Below, one piece after another: positions 8,646 through 19,300 of a stretch of DNA of 64,000 bases; the first letter of the stretch is position 1, and the number at the start of each line of letters is the position of its first letter. The translations under genes were made by a program, and so were the position numbers. The notes below the pieces were generated by a model, which saw only the letters and a program-made list of their open reading frames with translations, made no database searches and was not told the DNA's origin. This DNA comes from Amycolatopsis suaedae (GTDB lineage Bacteria > Actinomycetota > Actinomycetes > Mycobacteriales > Pseudonocardiaceae). The DNA lies in assembly GCF_004214935.1 (NCBI RefSeq), contig NZ_SFCC01000001.1:558001-622000 (forward strand), in the 5' to 3' direction.

Positions 8646-8702
8646 ATGGCCGTGACGGTGGGGTGTCGCCGATTTCCCGGCCCCCTGGCCCGACGGCGCT
8701 GA
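8646..8702 (+). CDS. leader peptide upstream of srmL
   Basis: An 18-residue open frame, MAVTVGCRRFPGPLARRR, beginning seven bases after a TACCGT -10 element and ending 58 bases before srmL. Its 3' half runs into the ascending arm and loop of a strong hairpin (8680-8719). It carries two Arg runs (RR and RRR), one Cys, and one Phe encoded by the rare codon TTT. The geometry is that of an attenuation leader whose translation controls the downstream structure. That it is translated is inference. Confidence 0.45.
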   Translation: MAVTVGCRRFPGPLARRR

Positions 8703-8719
8703 CCGGGAGGCCAGGGGGC
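8680..8719 (+). terminator. attenuator-like hairpin before srmL
   Basis: Perfect 11-bp arms GCCCCCTGGCC (8680-8690) and GGCCAGGGGGC (8709-8719) with an 18-base loop. The leader peptide stop codon sits inside the loop. A ribosome on the leader would occupy the left arm. There is no T-run, so it may act at the level of Rho access or translation rather than as a simple intrinsic terminator. Confidence 0.5.
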
Positions 8720-8760
8720 GACTTCGCCGACCCGTCACCCGCTCCCGTCAGGAGTCAGCC

Positions 8761-9861
8761 ATGCCCATTTCCGCCGAGCAGCTCGCTCGCGACCTCGTCG
8801 TCCGTGACCTGACCGATCCCGCCGCCGGCCCGCACGCCGTCCAGCTGGTTCTCGATCGTGCCGTCGGCGCGCTCGCGGACCGGTGGGGCTGTGAGGTCCG
8901 GTGGTGGCGCGGTGACCGGGTGGTCACCGTCGCCGACAACTACGACAACCTTGGTTACCACCCGGACGACGTCACCAGGGACGCCCGCTACACCCGGTAC
9001 GTCGACGACCGCCGGATGCTGCGTAGTCACTCCACCGCGTCGGTTCCGTCCGCGTTGCGGGCGCTGGCCGCCGATCCGGTGGACGACGTGCTGCTGGTCT
9101 GTCCCGGCGTGGTGTATCGCAGGGACGTCATCGACCGGCTGCATTCGGGCACGCCACACCAGGTGGACCTGTGGCGGATCACCCGCCATGGGACGGCCGA
9201 CCTGGACGGGATGATCGAGGCGTTGCTGGGCGGGCTGCTGCCGGGCTGGGAGTACCGGACCGAGCCGCGCGTGCACCCGTACACGGTCGCCGGGCGTCAG
9301 GTGGACGTGCTGCGTGCGGGCGAGTGGGTGGAGGTCGCGGAGTGCGGGCTGGCGGGCCCCCCGGTGCTGGCCCGTGCCGGGCTGGCCGGGTGGAGCGGGC
9401 TGGCGCTGGGGATGGGACTGGACCGGATGTTGATGCTGATCAAGGGCATCACCGACATCCGCGTGCTGCGGTCGGCCGAGCCCGCCGTCGTGGCGCAGCT
9501 GGCGGATCTGGCGCCCTACCGGCCGGTGTCGGCGATGCCGGCGATCCGGCGGGATCTGTCCGTCGCCGTGGACGGGGACGTCGTGGCCGAGGAGCTGGGC
9601 GACCGGGTGCGGGAGGCGCTGGGGGAGGACGCGGACTGCGTCGAGACGGTGGAGATGCTGGCGTCGACGCCGTGCGCGGAGCTGCCGCCGCGGGCGCTGG
9701 AGCGGCTGGGTGCGCGGGTGGACCAGCGCAACGTCCTGCTCACCGTGGTGCTGCGGCGCCTGGACCGGACGCTGACCGACGCCGAGGCGAACCGTCTGCG
9801 CGACCGCGTCTACGCGGCACTCCACCAGGGCACGGTGCACCAGTGGGCGGCACGCACGTAA
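8761..9861 (+). CDS. srmL: PheS-related orphan ligase (SrmL-like)
   Basis: A 366-residue stand-alone protein made of a class II aminoacyl-tRNA-synthetase core like PheS plus a C-terminal ferredoxin-fold anticodon-binding domain normally found at the end of PheT. The motif-2 region is VVYRRDVIDRLHSGTPHQVD (near residue 118); where PheS has HQxEG this protein has HQVDL. Motif 3 is GLALGMGLDRMLML (near 216), and the FDX-ACB signature RTLTDAEANRLRDRVYAAL is near residue 338. Two-domain architecture resembles mitochondrial PheRS. I recall a family named PheS-related mystery ligase SrmL; substrate unknown. A ribosome site AGGAG lies upstream, and a leader peptide and hairpin precede it. Confidence 0.75.
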   Translation: MPISAEQLARDLVVRDLTDPAAGPHAVQLVLDRAVGALADRWGCEVRWWRGDRVVTVADNYDNLGYHPDDVTRDARYTRYVDDRRMLRSHSTASVPSALRALAADPVDDVLLVCPGVVYRRDVIDRLHSGTPHQVDLWRITRHGTADLDGMIEALLGGLLPGWEYRTEPRVHPYTVAGRQVDVLRAGEWVEVAECGLAGPPVLARAGLAGWSGLALGMGLDRMLMLIKGITDIRVLRSAEPAVVAQLADLAPYRPVSAMPAIRRDLSVAVDGDVVAEELGDRVREALGEDADCVETVEMLASTPCAELPPRALERLGARVDQRNVLLTVVLRRLDRTLTDAEANRLRDRVYAALHQGTVHQWAART

Positions 9862-9907
9862 AGGCCACCTTCATTACGTCTCACGTACTGAAGGTGGCCT
9901 TCACGTG
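9857..9907. repeat. GAG-loop hairpin repeat, copy 1
   Basis: Arms AAGGCCACCTTCA and TGAAGGTGGCCTT, continued inward by ACGT-CTC-ACGT and outward by CACGT/ACGTG, give a long near-perfect hairpin with a three-base loop. It lies between the convergent srmL and mdh genes, and the srmL stop codon is inside it. Relative to copies 2 and 3 it is inverted (loop CTC instead of GAG). Probably a bidirectional terminator. Confidence 0.85.
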
Positions 9908-9916
9908 CTCTGCGAC

Positions 9917-10981
<1,065 letters not shown>

Positions 10982-10986
10982 TCACC

Positions 10987-13017
10987 TCACGTCCGGCCGA
11001 ACGCCCTGCCGAGACCCGCCAACTCGGCGTCGAGCTGGTCGAGGCTGGACAACAGGGAGCGGCGGACCGGGTCGCTGGTCTTCTCAGCGGGTGGACCGGT
11101 GGACTCGGGCCGGTCGGCCGGGACGCCGGTGGGGTGGGTCGAGCGGACCTCGGTGAGCAGGTCGTCGATGGAGCCGCGGAGCCGGTCCATGGTGGCGGTG
11201 AACGCGTCATCCCCGGCGAACAGCCCGGGCTGGGCCCTGGCCGCGACGTGCCGGGCACGGAAGCCGATGGCCTCACAGGTGCCCAGGACGTGCCAGCCGT
11301 GGTCGCGACGCGCGGAGCTGACGTTGGTGGGGTGGGTGAGCGGTTCGATGGTGGTCCGCACCTTGTCGACGTCGCGGTCGAGGTTGCGGGACAGCTCGAC
11401 GATGTCGACGTTCTCGGTGCCGGTGAGCAGGCCGCGGGCGCGGTCGGTGAACTCGCGCAGGTCCTCCAGCAGTGTGTTGACGTCCTCGCGCAGCGCGGCC
11501 TGCGTGCGGATGGGCAGGACCAGCAGGGCGGCGATCATGCCGGCCGCGGCGCCGACGGCGGTCTCGGCCAGCCGGATCCAGAGGACCTCGAGGCTGAACG
11601 TGCCGAGCAGGCTGTAGAGCAGGCCGAGCATGGAGGTGATGAAGAACGCCATCACGACCTGGGACACGCGGGCGGTGTAGACCATGCCGAACACGCACAG
11701 CAGGAGCAGCACCAGGGTGGCCGGCGTGTTGCCCGCGACCAGCAGCGCGGCGAGGACACCGCCGAACAGGCCGACCAGGGTGCCGGCGAGCCTGCGCATG
11801 CCTTTGACGACGGTGGCACCCGCGGATGCGGTGCCGAGGAAGACGACGAACACGGTCAGCACGGCCCAGTACCAGCGCTGGGAGGACACCAGCTCGCCGC
11901 CGATGACGGCGAGACCGCCGCCGACGACGGCCTGGATCGCGGAGCGGGTGGTGTTGTCGAACCACGGCTTGGGCTCCGGCTCGGGCTTGTCGGTCTCCTC
12001 GGGTTCGCCGGTGTGCTCGGCGACGCGCTGGGCGTTGACGTCGGCGAGCGCGAGCTGGGCGATGGCGCGGCGGAGCTGGTCTCCGGGCTGGGTGTCGCCG
12101 CCGAGCTTGCTGCCGCGGACCAGCATCTCGCTGAACTCGCCGGTCTCGCTGATCACCGGCAGTTCGCGGGGGTCGCGTTCGATGAGGGCGCCCAGGCGTC
12201 GCAGCCAGCCGATCAGGTCGGCCAGGTTCTCGGCGTCGAGGTCGGCGACGCAGGTGCGGCGGACGGTGATGGTGAACCACTCGACGGCCAGTTCGACCTC
12301 GATGGCGCGGCGGCGCAGGGTGTCGGCCGCCGCCTCGTCGATGACGTCCGGGGCGGTGTCCTCGATCATCAGCACGCATTCGTGCATGCGGTTGGCGGCG
12401 CGGCGGAGCTGCCGGTTGGCGCGGTCGCTGCCCGCGGACTCCAGGTAGCCCTGCGCGGCGCGGACGACGGCGGCCAGCCGGGCGCGGAAGGCGCGGCGTA
12501 CCCGCAGCAGTTCGGCGGCGGGGCGCCGGGGCAGCACGGCGAACCGGATCAGGGCGTTGGCCGCGACGCCGACGGCGAGTGCCACCAGCAGGGTGGGCAC
12601 CTGCGTCAGGTGGGTCTGCAGGAACATGGCGAAGAAGAACAGGAAGAACGTGGCCGACCCGAGCGCTATCCCCCTGCTGCCCCAGCGCTGGGCGAACACG
12701 GCGACGAAGATCAGCAGGACGAACACGATGCTGTCCAGCGGCGGTACCGCGGAGCCGAGGCTGGCGACGGTGAGCGCGAGGCCGCCCGCGACGAACACCA
12801 GCACCAGCGTGACGGCCTGCGCGCCGGGGGTGGGGTCGTTGACGGTGAACGCGGACAGCATCGCGGCGATGGCGCCGACCATCAGCACGGTCAGCGGCAG
12901 GCCGAACGGGGCCAGTGCGGCCACGGCGACGACGATGCCGAGCAGGGCGGTGGCGCCGAGGCGGAGCCGGATCAGGCCGGGGTCGGAGGCCACCAGCCGG
13001 TCCCGTAGTGCGGTCAC
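10987..13017 (-). CDS. FUSC family membrane protein (aromatic acid exporter type)
   Basis: A 676-residue membrane protein with two hydrophobic blocks: about six helices in residues 20-170 and another six in about 400-530. A soluble helical region lies between them and a second at the C-terminus. This is the layout of the fusaric-acid-resistance/ArAE family, thought to export aromatic or amphipathic acids. Residues such as [14 protein letters not shown] mark the second FUSC block. The GTG start at 13017 overlaps the stop of the GH92 gene by four bases (GTGA), so the two are translationally coupled; the functional link is unclear. Confidence 0.82.
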   Translation of the reverse strand: MTALRDRLVASDPGLIRLRLGATALLGIVVAVAALAPFGLPLTVLMVGAIAAMLSAFTVNDPTPGAQAVTLVLVFVAGGLALTVASLGSAVPPLDSIVFVLLIFVAVFAQRWGSRGIALGSATFFLFFFAMFLQTHLTQVPTLLVALAVGVAANALIRFAVLPRRPAAELLRVRRAFRARLAAVVRAAQGYLESAGSDRANRQLRRAANRMHECVLMIEDTAPDVIDEAAADTLRRRAIEVELAVEWFTITVRRTCVADLDAENLADLIGWLRRLGALIERDPRELPVISETGEFSEMLVRGSKLGGDTQPGDQLRRAIAQLALADVNAQRVAEHTGEPEETDKPEPEPKPWFDNTTRSAIQAVVGGGLAVIGGELVSSQRWYWAVLTVFVVFLGTASAGATVVKGMRRLAGTLVGLFGGVLAALLVAGNTPATLVLLLLCVFGMVYTARVSQVVMAFFITSMLGLLYSLLGTFSLEVLWIRLAETAVGAAAGMIAALLVLPIRTQAALREDVNTLLEDLREFTDRARGLLTGTENVDIVELSRNLDRDVDKVRTTIEPLTHPTNVSSARRDHGWHVLGTCEAIGFRARHVAARAQPGLFAGDDAFTATMDRLRGSIDDLLTEVRSTHPTGVPADRPESTGPPAEKTSDPVRRSLLSSLDQLDAELAGLGRAFGRT

Positions 13018-16000
13018 GAGGCGCCGTCCTGGCGGGCCAGCAGCTCCCACTGGGCCAGGCTGATGGCGTTGCGGGTGCCGCCGGTGATCCGCAGCCGGTA
13101 GTGCCGGTGCGCGGCGGGTTCGGGCAGCAGGAACGGGCGGGTCTGGCGTCGCCACGGGAACGTCTGCCCGGTGCGTTCGTCGAGCGGCTGCCAGGAGGTG
13201 CCGTCGTCGGAGCCCTCGATCACCCAGGACACCGGGTCACCGGGGCCGAGGCCGGAGGTGAGCGTGTACATCTCGACCGGGCGGACCGGACCGTCCACTG
13301 TGAACTCGACGATCGGTGTCGGCGAGCGGAAGTTGACCTGGGTTCTGGTGGTGTCGTCGAAGAGGTGGGCCGGGTCGTTGTCCTGGCTGCGGCCGTGGCC
13401 GGTCAGGTCGGTCAGCGGCTGGGGCAGCTGGCCGTGGGCGGTGAGCGACGGCGGCAGGTCGGCCTCGTCGGTGCCCCAGTCGGAGGGTTCGGTGCCGAGT
13501 TCGAAGTCGAGGACGGCGCCCGCGGCGAGGACGTCGTGGCCGATGGTCGTGCCGGTGTGCGGGGTGCCGTTGACCCGCAGGCCGTGCACGTAGGGCTTGG
13601 CCGCGGCGCTGGGTGCGTTGATCACCAGCTGCTTGTCGCCGGGCAGCCGGATGGTGACGCGGGGGAACAGCGGGGCGCCGAGGACGTAGTGCGGGCTGCC
13701 GACGGCCAGCGGGTAGAGGCCGATGGCGGCGAAGAGCCACCAGGCCGACATCTCGCCGTTGTCCTCGTCGCCGGGGTAGCCCTGGCCGAGTTCGCTGCCC
13801 AGGTAGAGCCGGGTCAGCACCTCGCGGACGATGCGCTGGGCCTTGGCGGGCGCGCCGGCGTGCAGGTACATCCACGGGATGTGGTGTGAGGGCTGGTTGG
13901 AGTGGCCGTACTGGCCCATCCGCACGTCGCGGGCCTCGGTCATCTCGTGGATGATCCCGCTGTAGGACCCGCGGTGCGCGCCGGTCTCCGGGGTGTCGAA
14001 GAACGTGTCCAGCGCGGTCGCCAGGTGTTTGCGGCCGCCGTGCAGTGCGGCCAGCCCGGCACCGTCGTGGGGTGCGGAGAAGGCGGTGTTCCAGCCGTTG
14101 GTCTCGGTGTAGTCGCCGCCCCAGGCGGTGGGGTCGTAGTGGCCGGGCTCGGCGCGCCAGGTGCCGTCGGGGTTGCGGCCGACGAAGAAGCCGCTGCGCC
14201 GGTCGAAGTGGTGGACGTAGTGCAGGGCGCGGTTGTGGAAGTAGCGGGCGTGGGCGGTGTACTCGCCGTGCATGGGGTCGCCGGAGTCGGTCTCGTCGCG
14301 CAGGGCTTCGGCCAGATTGGCCATGCCGAAGTCGTTGACGCAGCCCTCCAGGCCCCAGGACAGGCCCTCGCCGGTGGCGGTGGAGGTGTAGCCGCGGAAG
14401 ATCGCGGTGTCCAGGCCCTTGCGGCCGACGGCTTTGTGTGGCGGTGTCACGGTGGCGTTGCGCAGGGCGGCCTGGTAGGCGGTGGCGACGTCGAAGCCGC
14501 GGACGCCGCGCAGGTAGGCGTCGGCGAAGGCGACGTCGGAGCTGGTGCCGGTCATCAGGTCGGCGTAGCCGGGGGAGGACCAGCGGGAGATCCAGCCGCC
14601 GTCGCGGTACTGCTGGACGAAGCCTTCGATCAGCCTGCCCGCGGTGTCCGGGGTGAGCAGGGCGTAGGCGGGCCAGGTGGTGCGGTAGGTGTCCCAGAAG
14701 CCGTTGTTCACCGTCATCGGCCCGTCGGCGACCTTGGCGCCGGTGCGGCGGCGGGTGGACGGGCGGCGGGTGGGGATGACGGGGCTGGCGTGACGCACGG
14801 TGGTGCCGACGGTCTCGTGGGCGGAGTTGGGGTAGAGGAACAGCCGGTACAGGTTGGAGTACAGGGTGGTGAGCTGGTCGTCGGTGCCGCCGTCGACGTC
14901 GACGGTGCCGAGTACGTCCTGCCAGGCCTGGCGGGCGCGGTCGCGGACCTCGTCGAATCCGGTGCCGTCCGGGATTTCCTGTTCGAGGTTGTCCTGGGCC
15001 TGGCGCAGGCTGATCAGCGAGGTGGCGATGCGCAGGGTGAGGGTGCGTTCGGTGCTGGTGTCGAACGTGAGGTGGCCGGTGACGGTGCGCCAGGGCGGGG
15101 TGCGCAGCCGGGCGGCGGAGGTCGCGGCGCGGTCGAAGCGGCCGTAGACGTACATCCGACGCGCGCCGGCGGACAGCCTGCTTCGCACCCAGGTGTGGCC
15201 GGTGACCAGGCCGGACGCGTCGCAGCGCAGGCCGCCGCGGTTGCGGGCGTTGTCGAACAGGACCCAGCCGCGGTCGGTGTCCTCGGGGAAGGTGAACCGG
15301 AAGACGGCGGCGTGGTCGGCAGGGGCGACCTCGGCGACGAGGCCGTTGTCGAAGCGGACCCGGTAGTGGTGTGGCCGGTCGGTCTCGGCGTCGTGGCCGA
15401 ACGGCAGGGCGCGGGCGGCGCGGTCGGCGACCACCGGGCCGGTGCCGGGCATGAGCTGGAAGGTGTGCCGGTCGCCCATCCACGGGCTGGGCTGGTGGCT
15501 GACGGCGAACGCCTGCAGCGCCGGGCGGTTCGCGGCGTTGTTGTGCTGGTGGTAGGAGTACAGCCAGTTGGTGGCCGAGGCGTCGGTGACCGGGGTCCAG
15601 AAGTTGAACCCGTGGGGTACGGCGGTGGCGGGGAAGGTGTTGCCGCGGGAGAACCGGCCGCTGGAGTGGGTGCCGCGGGTGGTCCTGACCCGGTCGACCG
15701 CGTCGGCGGGTCCGGCCGGGGTGCGGGGTCCGATGCGGACGTCGTCGAGCCAGCCGGTGGCCTCGCCGTCGCCCTCGGGCAGGTCGGTGGTCAGCAGGAT
15801 CGCCGTCACCCGGCGGCCGGCGGCGATGCCGAGGTGGCAGCGCACGAGGTTCCACTGGTCGAGGTAGAGGCGTTTCGACTCGCCCTGTCCCGCTGCGGTC
15901 AGTGGGAAGCCGTACTGGTCGGTGACGTCGAGGTCGGAGAGCCTCCCGCCGTCGGCGAATTCCAGGTCGACGGCGACGTGGGTGCTGCGCCAGGTGGGTC

Positions 16001-16271
16001 CGTCGTCGGAGGCCGGCAGGACCACATAGGACAGTTCACTGTGCTCGGTGAGGGTGAGGTCCACCTGGAACAGGCCGGTGCGGGCGGGGCCGGTGACCTC
16101 GGTGCCGTAGTGCAGGGCGCGCAGGCCGGTGAAGCCGGCGCGGGCCTTGGCCGCGGGTGCGTTGACGGGGCCGCTGCCGAGGTGGACGCGCAGTCTGTCG
16201 CCGGTGCCCGGTTGCGGGTCGCCTTCCTCGAAGGAGGAGAAGAACTCGGTCGGCACAGGCTCGGCGGACAT
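13014..16271 (-). CDS. GH92 alpha-mannosidase-like protein without signal peptide
   Basis: A 1085-residue glycoside hydrolase family 92 protein. The order is an N-terminal beta-sandwich (residues 10-210), the GH92 catalytic region opened by PHGFNFWTPVTD, the conserved HSNQPSHHIPWMY (near 785), GYPGDEDNGEMSAWW (near 832, catalytic acids and calcium site), and a C-terminal discoidin-like (F5/8C) domain. GH92 enzymes are calcium-dependent exo-alpha-mannosidases. It opens MSAEPVPTEFFSSFEEGD with no signal peptide, unlike its 1428-residue paralogue upstream. The start is ATG 16271, seven bases after TAACGT. An extended reading frame would translate the hairpin repeat and is rejected. Confidence 0.88.
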   Translation of the reverse strand: MSAEPVPTEFFSSFEEGDPQPGTGDRLRVHLGSGPVNAPAAKARAGFTGLRALHYGTEVTGPARTGLFQVDLTLTEHSELSYVVLPASDDGPTWRSTHVAVDLEFADGGRLSDLDVTDQYGFPLTAAGQGESKRLYLDQWNLVRCHLGIAAGRRVTAILLTTDLPEGDGEATGWLDDVRIGPRTPAGPADAVDRVRTTRGTHSSGRFSRGNTFPATAVPHGFNFWTPVTDASATNWLYSYHQHNNAANRPALQAFAVSHQPSPWMGDRHTFQLMPGTGPVVADRAARALPFGHDAETDRPHHYRVRFDNGLVAEVAPADHAAVFRFTFPEDTDRGWVLFDNARNRGGLRCDASGLVTGHTWVRSRLSAGARRMYVYGRFDRAATSAARLRTPPWRTVTGHLTFDTSTERTLTLRIATSLISLRQAQDNLEQEIPDGTGFDEVRDRARQAWQDVLGTVDVDGGTDDQLTTLYSNLYRLFLYPNSAHETVGTTVRHASPVIPTRRPSTRRRTGAKVADGPMTVNNGFWDTYRTTWPAYALLTPDTAGRLIEGFVQQYRDGGWISRWSSPGYADLMTGTSSDVAFADAYLRGVRGFDVATAYQAALRNATVTPPHKAVGRKGLDTAIFRGYTSTATGEGLSWGLEGCVNDFGMANLAEALRDETDSGDPMHGEYTAHARYFHNRALHYVHHFDRRSGFFVGRNPDGTWRAEPGHYDPTAWGGDYTETNGWNTAFSAPHDGAGLAALHGGRKHLATALDTFFDTPETGAHRGSYSGIIHEMTEARDVRMGQYGHSNQPSHHIPWMYLHAGAPAKAQRIVREVLTRLYLGSELGQGYPGDEDNGEMSAWWLFAAIGLYPLAVGSPHYVLGAPLFPRVTIRLPGDKQLVINAPSAAAKPYVHGLRVNGTPHTGTTIGHDVLAAGAVLDFELGTEPSDWGTDEADLPPSLTAHGQLPQPLTDLTGHGRSQDNDPAHLFDDTTRTQVNFRSPTPIVEFTVDGPVRPVEMYTLTSGLGPGDPVSWVIEGSDDGTSWQPLDERTGQTFPWRRQTRPFLLPEPAAHRHYRLRITGGTRNAISLAQWELLARQDGAS

Positions 16272-16300
16272 GGCCGCTACGTTATCTCCCCACCCCTGAA

Positions 16301-16357
16301 GGCACGTGAAGGCCACCTTCACCACGTGAGACGTAGTGAAGGTGGCCTTCACGTGCC
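16301..16357. repeat. GAG-loop hairpin repeat, copy 2
   Basis: Perfect 22-bp arms (16301-16322 and 16336-16357, core GTGAAGGCCACCTTCA) are extended inward past one mismatch by ACGT-GAG-ACGT, giving a stem of about 27 pairs with a three-base loop. It lies just past the stop of the secreted GH92 gene and before the promoter of the next GH92 gene, so it probably terminates the former. Confidence 0.88.
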
Positions 16358-16368
16358 TTGAGCCTCGG

Positions 16369-19300
16369 CTAGAGCCCGGCGCACTGCCCGACGACCGGGC
16401 CACGCAGGTGGTTGGCCAGCGTGTTGTTGACCGGCACCGGGGTGTTGCGGTTACAGCCGACCGGGCCGTCGACCGTGGTGCCCGCCAGCAGAGTCGGTCC
16501 CCGGTTGCCGGTCAGCTGCAGCGGCCCGCGGACCGTGCCGGCCTCGACCGCGACCGCGCCGGTGCTGCCGGTGATCGACACCGGGCCGGTCACCGTGGTG
16601 CGGGCCAGCTGCACCGATCCGGCCGACGCCGCGGACAGCGGCCCCTCGACGGTGGCGCCCTCGGCCACCAGGGACGCCCCAGCCGACACGGTCACCGGGC
16701 CACGCACGGTCGCGCCGTCCAGGCAGGTCACGCCGCTGCCGACCACGAGCGGGCCGGTGTGCTCGCCGCGGATCGTCGTGGTGCAGGCCGGTGCCGGTTT
16801 GCCGAGCAGTTCGACCTCGGCGGTCGCGGCCGGTCCGGTGAACTCCAGCCGGTACTGGCTGTAGCGCGCCGGGTGGGCCGCGCTGAACGCCCTGGTGTGC
16901 TGTCGCCAGGCGAACTGCTCGTTCTTCCGTTCGTCGACGACCGCCCAGTTCGTGCCGTCGTAGGAGCCCTTGAGCACCCACGATGACGGTCCGCCCGGTC
17001 CCTTCGGCGAGGTCACCGTGTAGTGGGTGACCGCGTCGCGGGGCTGGTCGAACCGGTACTGCAGCCAGCTCAGCGTGGCCTCGGTGCGGGAGTTGTCGTC
17101 CAGCGCCGCGGCCGGGTCGGCGCTGCCGGTGGCGGTGCCCTTGCCCGGTCCGGTGAGGTCACGCAGCGGGGCGGGCACGGCGTCGCCCTGCGTGGGCGAT
17201 TCCGGCACGTCGTCGGCTCCGGTGCCCCACTTCGACGGCTGCGGGCCCAGGTCGAAGTCGAGCGTCGCCCCGTCCGCCAGGACGTCGTGCGGCAGCGAGG
17301 TGGAGGTCCACGCCTTGCCGTTGACCTTCAGTCCCTGCACGTAGACGTTGCGGGCGTTGTTCTTGGGCGCGTTGATCACCAGCTTCTTGCCGTTCTCCAG
17401 GTGCACGGTGGCCTTGGTGAACAGCGGGGAGCCGACGGCGTAGTCCGGGCGGCCCATCTGCAGCGGGTAGAAGCCGAGCGCGCTGAACAGCCACCACGCC
17501 GACATCTCGCCGTTGTCCTCGTCACCGGCGTAGCCCTGGCCGAGTTCGCTGCCCAGGTAGAGCCGGGACAGGACCTCGCGGACCTTCTCCTGGGTCTTCG
17601 ACGGCTGGCCGGCGTAGTTGTACATGTACGGGATGTGGTGCGAGGGCTGGTTGGAGTGGCCGTACTGGCCCATCCGCACGTCGCGGGCCTCGCGCATCTC
17701 GTGGATCACGCCGGGGTAGGAGCCGTGCAGCTTCGCCTCCTCCGGGGTGGCGAAGAACTCGTCGAGCTTGCCGGCGAGTTTGTCCCTGCCGCCGTAGAGG
17801 TTGGCCAGGCCCTGCCCGTCGTGCGGCACGGTGAAGGCCATGTTCCAGGCGTTGGTCTCGGTGTAGTCGTGTCCCCACTCGCGGGGTTCGTACTTGTCCG
17901 GCGCCACCCGCCAGGAACCGTCGGGGTTGCGGCCCTGGAAGAAGCCGACCTGCTTGTCGAAGGTGTTGACGTAGTTCTGCGCCCGGTTGCCGAAGTACTC
18001 GGCGTTGGTGCGGTACTCCTCCTTGCGCGGGTCGCCGGGCGCCGCCTCCTCGTAGAGCTTGCGCGACATGGTGGCGATGCCGAAGTCGTTGACGTAGCCC
18101 TCGATGCCCCACGACATGCCCTCACCGGTGGCGGTGGAGGTGTAGCCGAGGAAGATCGACGTGTCCAGGCCCTTGCGGCCCACGCTCTGGTCGGGCGGTG
18201 TCACCGAGGCGTTCTTCAGCGCCGCGTCGTAGGCGGCCTTGACGTCGAAGTTGCGGATGCCCTTGAGGTAGGCGTCGGCGAAGGCGACGTCGGAGCTGGT
18301 CCCGGTCATCAGGTTGGCGTAGCCGGGGGAGGACCAGCGGGAGATCCAGCCGCCGTCGCGGTACTGCTGGACGAACCCGTCGACCATCTTGCCTGCCAGC
18401 TGCGGGGTGAACAGCGCGTAGGCGGGCCAGGTGGTGCGGTAGGTGTCCCAGAAGCCGTTGTTGACGTAGATCTCGCCGTCGACGAGCTTGGAGCCGGTGT
18501 GCGTCGGGGTGTCCTGGCCTGCCTTGGGGGCGACCGGGCTGGCGTAGCGGTACTTCGGCGCCTGCGGGGTGCCGGTGTTCTCGAACCCGGAGTTCGGGTA
18601 GAGGAACAGCCGGTACAGGTTGGAGTAGAGCGTGGTGAGCTGGTCGGCGCTGGCGCCTTCGACCTCGATGACGCCGAGCTTGCGGTCCCACGCCTCCTGC
18701 GCGGCGGCCCGCACCGACTCCAGCGTGGCGTCGGGTGCGATCTCCTGCTCCAGGTTGCGCTTGGCCTGCTCGACGCTGATCAGCGAGGTGGCGATGCGCA
18801 TGGTCACGGCGCGGTCGGCGCCGGCGTCGAACCGGGCGTAGCCGCGGACGTTGTCCCTGCCCTCGCCGGGCAGCCTGCCGTCGGCGGTCATCGGGTCGTC
18901 GAAGGTGGCGTAGACGAACATCCGGCCTGCGCCGACGGACAGGTCGCTGCGCACGTCGGAGTAGCCGCTGACGGTTCCGGCGGCGCGGTCGATGGTGAGG
19001 CCGCCTTCGTTGGTGACGTTGTCGAAGATCAGGCTGGCGTCGTCGCCGGGGAAGGTGAACCGGAACAGCGCGGCGTGGTCGGTGGGCGCCAGGTCGGTGC
19101 CGACACCGTTGTCGAACTTCACGCCGTAGTGGTGGGCCTTGGCGATTTCGTTGTCGTGGGAGAAGGCCAGTTCGCGGGCTTCGCGGTTGCCGTCGGGCAC
19201 GCCGGTGGCCGCCGAGGGCATGACCTGGAAGGTCTGCCGGTCACCCATCCACGGGCTCGGTTCGTGGCTGATGCCGAACGCCTGCAGGGTCGGCTTGTTC

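Noticed and set aside
13014..16403. Extended GH92 reading frame beginning with residues such as HVKATFTTSHV
   Set aside because: Those residues are a translation of hairpin repeat copy 2; the same false peptide appears at the other copies.
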